From NCBI RefSeq assembly GCF_900964775.1, contig NC_041812.1, positions 17,293,334 to 17,357,333 on the forward strand: a DNA stretch of 64,000 nt, in the 5' to 3' direction. How positions within the stretch are numbered: the first letter of the stretch is position 1; each line of letters begins with the position of its first letter. Shown in pieces: positions 56,501-64,000 of the stretch. Both the position numbers and the translations under genes were made by a program. The notes under the pieces were generated by a model that was given only the letters and a program-made list of their open reading frames with translations, was not told the DNA's origin and did no database searches. This DNA comes from Scleropages formosus. Lineage: Eukaryota > Chordata > Actinopteri > Osteoglossiformes > Osteoglossidae.

Positions 56501-59500
56501 TTTTGCTGTGCTTGCAGGTGTGTTGGACAGTTTGCACAAGACACAAGACCAGCAGGCCGGAACCGTAATTGCTGAGTGCTGGTAACTGAAAAAGGAGGGG
56601 GACAACACGTGCAACAGTTAATGGAAAAATGCAGACTGAAGCACTTCCATGTAGCTCTGGATTTGTTCTGCACTTATTGAAGTGGACTATATGACCGCAG
56701 CACTGTTTTGTCATGTACCCTACAGGGTTCAGGTGTTGGACTCGATGTCCTGTGATGTAACCATGTCAGATGATGTGCTGGGTTGCTTCTTCACTCATTC
56801 TCTCACATACATTCTTACCTACAGACCTCAGTTCAAAGGTGAGAAGTGCAAGATTGAGTCTTATTTCTCTTACTTTTCTGATCTGCATGTCAGTGGCCAG
56901 AGTAGGTAATACACAATTGCCACATAAGGATGAGTGGGATTTTTAAACTGAGCAAAGATAACAAAAAAAATCAGTTGTTTTATGCTACTGCGCTATTATT
57001 GTACAGTGGATATGCAGTTAAAAACAGCCATAAGTTCTTGAGGGTGAAAACTGGAAATGGAAAAATGGACAGCTTTTTTTTTTTTGCAAATCCTTCAGCA
57101 CGTTTACACATCTGTTCATTTTTTTTTTCCCAGAAGAAAATATCTTCATTGCATTCTATCAATATTCTTTGACATCAGCCAAACTAACTTGTCTTCCTTT
57201 CTGTTCAGTGTCACATGCCATTGCGATGCAGAGTGAATGGTGCTTTGCTAAAACCAGCCGATTGCTGACAGCTTTATATCGGAAGGTTTGTACTGGAGTG
57301 TTTCTGTGTATAGTGTGGGGAGCCATTCCGTGTATGACCCAGTATGACCTACCTGTGCCTTCTCCCCTTCTGTCCTGCAGCTCTCCATTCTCCTCAGCAT
57401 GGAGAAACTGTTGTCTCACCTGCAGCAGGTGCTGGAGACTGATGAGGTCAACTGGCAGCATGTGCTCTCCTTCCTCTCCACCCTGCTGGTGTACTACCCA
57501 CAGGCCCAGCGCTCACTCATAGGTACTTGCATGCATAGACACACACACACACACACAGTATGTAACATTTCAGAAGTCTATGGCCTTGAAACTGAGCTGC
57601 TCTGATGGAACAACTGATTGCATCTCTCGCTCCCTCATCCTTTCCCAGAGCTGCTTTCTCGCCTTCTGAGCTCCGCTTTTGAGGGCTATGACCTGGAAAA
57701 TATGATCACTTCATTCCTGCTGGCTCGTCAGGGGGCGCTTGAGGGCCCAGCTGTCTTTCCCTCGTATAGCGAGTGGTTCAAGGTACTGCTTTTTTGTCTG
57801 GTTCCACACAAAGGTATGTTTTTTTCTGTGTAAAAAAGTTTGCTCATTTATTACCGACTCTTACGTGCTTTCAGATGTCCTTTGGAAGTGCCAGTGGTTA
57901 CCATGGTAATAGCAAAAAGTCCATAGTGTTTCTACTGAAGTTCTTGTCTGACCTGGTGCCCTTTGATCCACCACAGTACTTGAAGGTGACCTCATTTCCT
58001 ATCTGGAAGTTGTTTTTGGCGTTTGCTGGCAGTCAGCAGCCCCTTGATCTAACTTTCCTTTCTTTCTCCTCTCCTTTTGGTGATACTTATACTCCTCTGG
58101 GGAATTTGGATAGGTTCACATACTCTACCCGCCTTATGTACCTGTGAAGCACCGCACCCTCCTCCAGGAATATGTGTCTCTTGCTAAGACCAGACTTGCT
58201 GATCTAAAGGTGGGCCAAAGTATAATATGTTGTTTTACTACAGTTCATTGCTGATTAATTAGCACAAAGTATGGGAGGTTGTTTATAGAGAATTGTGATA
58301 GATGTGAATGGTCATAAATAGAGGTTAATGTGTTTTGTACGGGAAAGTCAAATAATCTAGAGCAGTATAGTAAAAGACAAGTACAACACATCATAATGAA
58401 AGTATCTTGAGAAAACTGGATAGAGTCTGTGCAAATGTTTCTCAGTTTACACTGGGGTTCTGTTGTGACAACCTTGTCATGATTCAACTTCTGCAATTTA
58501 TGTTGTCTTATATGAACCATAAAGATATATGTATAAGCAATTAACATACATGAGTTCTGCACTGTATGAGGGGTTCTTTTTTTCACTAATTTCACAAATT
58601 ATTCATCTTAATAGTAACATATAATAATATAAATACAGTTCAGTATTATAATTAATAATTAATTAACGGAGCACTGCTGGTATGATAGGTGTTTCTGTGT
58701 TCAATCTGTGTGACTGACCCTAATTGTCACCGTCTACTTTACTTTCTCTCAGGTTTCAGTGGATGGGATGGGGCTCTATGAGGACCTATCAGGAGCAGCA
58801 GCTCCAGTACAGGTGAGCAGTTGTTCTTCCTGCAGCTCACTGCACACACAGCACTGGCTTAGTGCATTCTGTGCAACTTCTCATGGGTAATGAGATAGTC
58901 TTATAAACCTTTCTTTGTACAGATATGTATATGGTTTGTTTTCTGTTCATTTGCAAAAGTTTTTATATTAACTGACCCAAAGTAAATAAGATGGGGGCTT
59001 ATCACCACGTGGCAAACAAGATGATGGATAAATTATGTAAAGCAAACAACGTAAATATGCATCAGGAAGGGAAATATACAGTGGTGTATTTGCAGTGAAG
59101 GTGTTTTGTAAAGCTGTTAAATTATTCTGAGAGAAAGAAGTCTTCCCAGAAGTGTGTCTGTGTATGACCTCCAGTGTCAGGCGAAACAAGACGTGGACAA
59201 AGCTGTCAGTCTGTTTGAGAGCACGGGGAAGATTTCCACCGCAGTAATGGAGGCCAGGTACATTGAAGTGTCCTAGTCTGGTGCTGCTGCTGTGAATGAC
59301 CGTGCATCTCATACTCGACCAGGCTGTGTATACCGACACAAACGGTTTGCTTTTGGAGCAACGGGCAAGTACTGTCAGGCTTGCTTAGTGGCCCTTGCTG
59401 GGTGATACCTTCTGCTGCTCACTGACAATGTAGAGCAGTGCAGCCAGATAAAGGCCAGAACAAAGTGGAGAGTGGTGTGGTTGATTCAGTTAGAAAACTG

Positions 59501-62500
59501 TAGTACTTTGTGTTAAAGTTGGAGACTTTTTACATGACAAAAAAAAGTGTGAGTCCTCCAATTCACTAATACTGTAAGCTGTTTCTTGCACGTCTTTTGC
59601 CTGTTAAATATTTTATTTGCGTTATAAATGACTTAGAGCAGTTGTTGCACTTTGTGAACCATTTTCTCTTCTGTGTCTTGCAGTCCTGATAGATGCAGAA
59701 GATGTAATGCAAGTGTGATATGCATGTACAGCCCATTTACTCTTGTCTCTGGTGCTCAGCATTTTCAGGAGACCGTACTTCCTGTCCCGGTTCCTCCCCG
59801 TCCTCCTAACCCCACGGGCAGTGAGTGGCATTAAATGCTCTCTTGGATGCAACACTATTCAGACTGCCTCTATTTCTTTCTCTTAGATGTTTAATTAAAT
59901 GTAAAAATTTCATATAGTGCTAACCTGAATGCAAATGAAAACTGGGCTCTTAGTGCCCTTATAATAAATAATCTTATTCGATTTTTTTCCCCTCCCCCTC
60001 TTTGTTTTAGCTTCCTGCCAAGCCTGACATCCGCATGGCTTTCATCGAGTCCCTCAGGAAGTGAGTTGTGTGCCGGTTCTACTGTTTTCTCAGATATAAC
60101 CACGCACCACACAGAGACATGCACACCCATGCAGCACAAAGCATTTTCACAATATTGCAGTGAGGTTGTGCCTAGATAATAGGAGAATAACAACGTTACA
60201 AAGCCTTACTAGAATTCTGCTGGTAACAGCATTCAAGAAATAACCTAGAGGCAACTTTTGAGAAGAAAGATGCAAATGTTTGAGATTTTTGTCCTTCATT
60301 GCTGTTTCTGACTATTTGAAGGGGACACTTTCTTACTGGTAAATGCACTTCGTTTTGTCTGCGTTCCCCTGATTTTGAGCTTTTGTAAAGTAAAATATAA
60401 AAATATTCCAGTCTTTGGATTGGTCTAAATGACATCTGAAGTGGCAGTGCTGGACTGTACTATTGTTTGTTTTTTTTTTTTTTTTTTTTTTTGCAGCCTT
60501 GTAAAACTATGAACACAAATGTTTTCATACCAATAAATGTAGTAAGATAATAGTTATAGATGTAGCTATTAGGATAGCATCAGCAATACTTGGGATTATT
60601 AGTTATCTGACATAGTTCAGCGGTATGGGACAAGCCATTGACCTGTACCTGGGTTGTTGTGTTCCAGAGCAGAGAAGATCCCGTCTGCTTTGTACTCTAA
60701 CTATATCCAGGCGTGTCAGAGGGAAAGAGAAAGGCACAGGCCAGAGGAGAGTGGGTACCCTTCCTCTTTCTACAGCAGTCTTTCCTCCATCCCTCTGTTT
60801 TCACTCTTTATATCTCTTACTGAACACCATTGTACATGCTTGAAACAGTTGCATGAGCATCACTTTTTCCTACAGTAGTACTTTTCCCTGTATACATACA
60901 GCAGAATATTTCATTAGAGTATTTTAGGTTAAGTATCAGCCAAGGAATACTATGTACCTGTATGTATCCTATGGGTTGGTGTGCTTGCGCGCGCGCGTAA
61001 TTTCACAACTATTACACCTGTGTGTGTGTGAGAATAATTGCATGATTATGTTGCCTTATTGCAGGAGGAGTTGTGGAGGTGTCAGCGGACCGGCAGCCCT
61101 TGGAGAGACTCCAGGATGAGCTTCAGGATCTCAGGCACCTGTTGTTGACCCCTGGTGCTGAAGAAGGTAAGAGGAGGTCTAAGATGTGCATGCAGAGGAG
61201 TCACACTGGGAGAGTGTCAGAGTGACTGCTTAATGCCACCTACTCGCTTTAACTTTCATAACATTCTGTCTTCTTGCAAATGGCTTTGTACACCCCTCTT
61301 GACAGGTGAAACACAGGTCCTGGTATGTTCAGGGTACAGTGTATACTACCTGATACGATGCGTTTTCACTAAATAGAACATTTACATTGAACTAACACAA
61401 TTATTCACTAATTCAGCCTAACGCACTAACCTTTTTTCAACAAACACATAATAAATTGTGGTCTCTTTGTGATAAAGTAATTTCAGAATTAATTGTATCC
61501 GGTCTTCTCTCTCACTGTTTCCTTTTTTTATTTTCTTACAAGTGTCAGCACAGCTGGCTCGGATATCTGAGGCTTTGACTGTTCTGGTTCCCGAGGGGGT
61601 TGATGAACCACTGCGCCAGACTATCATGGAGTTCCATGTGGACCCACCCACCACCTCAGACCTGGAGAACAAGGTGGAGAGCGTATCATTCTTCATTCAA
61701 ACACTCTGACTACATATCGGTGTCAGTGGTCATTAATTCTGAGTAATCTCTCATGTAGTTTGTCTGACCTTTGTGTCTCTCCCTTCCCTTATTTCTTGTA
61801 TCTCGTTTCAGGTCATCAACTCTGTGCTCGTAGGCTTCTGTCAGATTTTTATGGATGCCTCAAAAATCAATCCACCAAACAGGTGAGTTTAAAGGTGAGA
61901 GACAAAAAGCTAGACTGATGGGGAGAGACAGACACCCTTTTTCTCTTTGCTCCACTGTGTGATCCTCTTGTGATGCTGGACTTGTTTCCAGCAGACAAGG
62001 CCCATGGGCCTCCCATTTTGTGGCCATGCTGCTGGGACACAAAAAACTGCTCATGTCTCTACTGCACCGGCTGAAAGATCTTCTTTGTAACCAGGTAACC
62101 CTTCCTCCTGTGTTCTTTTGTCTTTTGCCTTCCTCGCACTCTAATAGATTACCTTCCGTCCGACCACTGAATCCACATTTTCTCCATACACAACTTCCAC
62201 TTATTTGTTAGGAATTGTTTGAAGCACTTTTCTCTAAATTGCTACATTAAGATGACCGGTTGTCTAGTGTAATGGCCATCATTTTTATATGTAGAATGAT
62301 ATTGTGACACAGGGGGCATGGTGGCGCTGTGGATTGGACCGGGTCTTGCTCTCCAGTGGGTCTGGGGTTCGAGTCCCGCTTGGGGTGCCTTGCGACGGAC
62401 TGGCGTCCCATCCGGGGTGTGTCCCCTCCCCCTCCGGCCTTACGCCCTGTGTTGCCGGGTTAGGCTCTGGCTCCCTGCGACTCCATAGGGGACAAGCGCT

Positions 62501-63434
62501 TCAGACAATGTGTGTGTCTGTATTGTGACACAGGTCTTTGGGTTAATATACGGTCACTTAAAATGCTTGTGTGTCATGGTCTTGCTTGTGTGTCTGTGTT
62601 GAAAATGACCGACCAGTTCTCCAAGTTCTTTGACATATTGTGAAAATAAATGTTGGTGGTTCTTTGAGCAAGGTAAATCTGCTCAGACCCAAGAGTCTGT
62701 ATGAAATGGCTAAACTGGTGTAACCTTCCAAAGAAATGATATCTGCTTGTATGTATATTTTTGATAAATTAGGACAACTACAAAAACTGTTACTTATCCA
62801 TGATTTACTAAAGGATGAAAACTTACTACTTGGTGTGCTGCGAAACACTATACATCATGAAATACTCAACTGTAGAAAATGAGACATGGAGAATAGCAAA
62901 ATTTGTGATCATGATTTCACTTTGAGGTAAACATTGTTTAAAAAAGTATTATCAACCAGCTTTTCAACAAAAACTGTATGGTCATTTATGACTTAAGAGT
63001 ACCAGCACATTTCACCACCTTTTCACCTGTATATATCTTGTAATTTTTTGAGAAATCAGCTTTTCTAATGTATTTCAAACGCAAATAAACATGACTGTTT
63101 ACTAACCTTAACAAATCTTACCTCTTACGGTTTAGTGCATGCTTCCCTCCTGTTTGATAAAAATACATTTGTCTTTTTTATAAATAAACCCTTTCCCTTC
63201 TTGAAAGTTATAAGCCCTCTTTTGTCATCATACTTAAACCTGCAGCTTCTCTGCCTGCTTGCAGGGGGCGTCATTGAGTGCTGCACACATCCTGGGCCTT
63301 GCAGTGTTTTTTGTACACCTGCATCAGTGCAGAGCCATATGTCCCCTGGTCCTCAGTGACTCCACACCCTGCTCTGAGGCTCTGGCTGCGGCCCTACCTT
63401 GCAGCACCGGTGCAGATATGAGCTTCTGCCTCAG
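53530..63434 (+). CDS. fanca: Fanconi anaemia group A protein, N-terminal half (gene continues past the right edge)
   Basis: Twenty-five coding exons: 53530-53605, 53990-54096, 54228-54360, 54729-54871, 55045-55140, 55247-55320, 55727-55839, 56294-56404, 56518-56581, 56726-56838, 57209-57285, 57381-57522, 57649-57782, 57875-57985, 58114-58209, 58753-58812, 59175-59257, 59760-59820, 60011-60060, 60668-60750, 61065-61166, 61543-61673, 61812-61882, 61992-62094, 63265-63434; about 834 codons, frame kept throughout (human full length 1455). FANCA is a scaffold of the nuclear FA core complex that monoubiquitinates FANCD2-FANCI. Family landmarks: [136 protein letters not shown]. The 60750 donor was set by frame. 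Exon 8 could begin elsewhere. C-terminal half not in window. Confidence 0.93.
54480..54598 (+). repeat. SINE tail remnant, fanca intron 3
   Basis: aagatgcttttcagaaaaat gacacctaaatgaataaatg matches the shared tail. Only the 3' end can be recognised. Confidence 0.4.
60470..60492. repeat. Poly-T tract, fanca intron 19
   Basis: Twenty-three consecutive T. It could be the reverse complement of an old poly-A tail but no adjoining element is recognised. Confidence 0.8.
62300..62534 (+). repeat. GC-rich tRNA-derived SINE with perfect 14-bp target-site duplication, fanca intron 24
   Basis: The same SINE as 37468: gggtctggggttcgagtccc (B-box), tgcgacggactggcgtccca, then ggggacaagcgcttcagaca and a short TG tail. 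The 14-bp tattgtgacacagg occurs at 62300-62313 and 62521-62534. Its body matches the 37468 copy with scattered differences. Plus orientation, the same as fanca. Confidence 0.9.
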
Positions 63435-64000
63435 GTGAGGAGGAGAGGCCCACACCTGACACATGTTTATAAGAAAGTCCAGTGCCCAGTAGGAGAGGTA
63501 AATGCCAGGTGAAATGGTAAACAGACACGGCTTCATGGTGATCATCCCAGTTACTGCCAGGTAATAGATGCCATTCTGTTTATTCACTCAATGTCCAGAA
63601 ACATACTTATGTAGTTCCTACACATGTAGCTAATATTTTATACTGCTGTACTTATTTCTTTGTTTGACACATTGGACGCTAAAAGAATTTTTTTACAAAC
63701 TTTGTCTCGCTTAAGTCACTTTGGTCACCATGTTCCCTTAATGTGAACACTATGAAAACATGAATACCATGATTTCTACATGGTATGGAGTAAGATGGAA
63801 TACACTTTGCATGAAATTATGACATGTTTTTACATCTTCCATGTTCAGCAAGTTGTCTCAAGCATGTGACTCCCTGCATTACGTGCAATGGATTTAAAGT
63901 CTGCTGTTCATGTGCTGCTTTAAGCAGCTGCTTTACTCCTGTACAACGTAGCCTTTGCTTGGCTCCCATTCCTGGCTGTTTGAACGTGGTATATTTGGTG
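63435..64000. other. fanca intron at the right edge, no exon recognised
   Basis: No sequence resembling the next FANCA exon (human KFCTAAISYSLCKF region) was found on plus. The window ends inside this intron. Confidence 0.5.

Overview
The window is vertebrate nuclear DNA, almost certainly from a ray-finned fish. Its genes have short GT/AG introns, encode proteins very close to known vertebrate families, and lie among Tc1/mariner transposons, L2-type LINEs and tRNA-derived SINEs. The SINE set (a GC-rich tRNA-type SINE ending in a TG microsatellite, plus two SINE families sharing an L2-like 3' tail) resembles what I recall from bonytongue (Osteoglossiformes, arowana-like) genomes. That placement is inference, not something I could search.

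Protein-coding layout, left to right: the 3' end of spire2 (+, 1877-5265); sntb2, beta-2-syntrophin (+, 8409-18944, 7 exons, 589 aa); vps4a, the ESCRT AAA ATPase (+, 22147-28364, 11 exons, 437 aa); a small minus-strand ORF resembling SPATA33 with a calcineurin-type PxIxIT motif (35485-35694); chmp1a, an ESCRT-III subunit (+, 38175-41316, 7 exons, 198 aa); intronless slc10a3 (+, 46008-47423, 471 aa); and the first 25 coding exons of fanca (+, 53530-63434), which runs off the right edge. Exon boundaries were set by hand from splice consensus, reading frame and recalled family sequence. For sntb2, vps4a and chmp1a the exon lengths add up to exact multiples of three and to family-typical protein lengths.

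Between the genes lie SINE copies of three kinds, a degenerate L2-like LINE at the left edge, two more L2-like copies (26.6-27.6 kb and 51.7-52.9 kb), a degraded Tc1-like copy in sntb2 intron 1, and a well-delimited Tc1-like element at 31116-32851 that carries a nested SINE. Promoters of sntb2 and fanca are rich in CCAAT boxes.

How the genes relate: VPS4A and CHMP1A act in the same reaction (CHMP1A's C-terminal MIM recruits VPS4 to disassemble ESCRT-III) and sit 10 kb apart on the same strand. Spire2 nucleates actin, beta-2-syntrophin is a dystrophin-complex adaptor, FANCA is part of the Fanconi anaemia core complex, and SLC10A3 is an orphan member of the bile-acid transporter family. I see no operon-like logic and no CRISPR, prophage or retroviral element. 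The most unusual items are the minus-strand exon-like chain at 33.4-34.3 kb, the SPATA33-like PxIxIT ORF, two intronic hairpins, and start-codon arrangements (a two-codon uORF overlapping the vps4a start; three overlapping AUGs at fanca).
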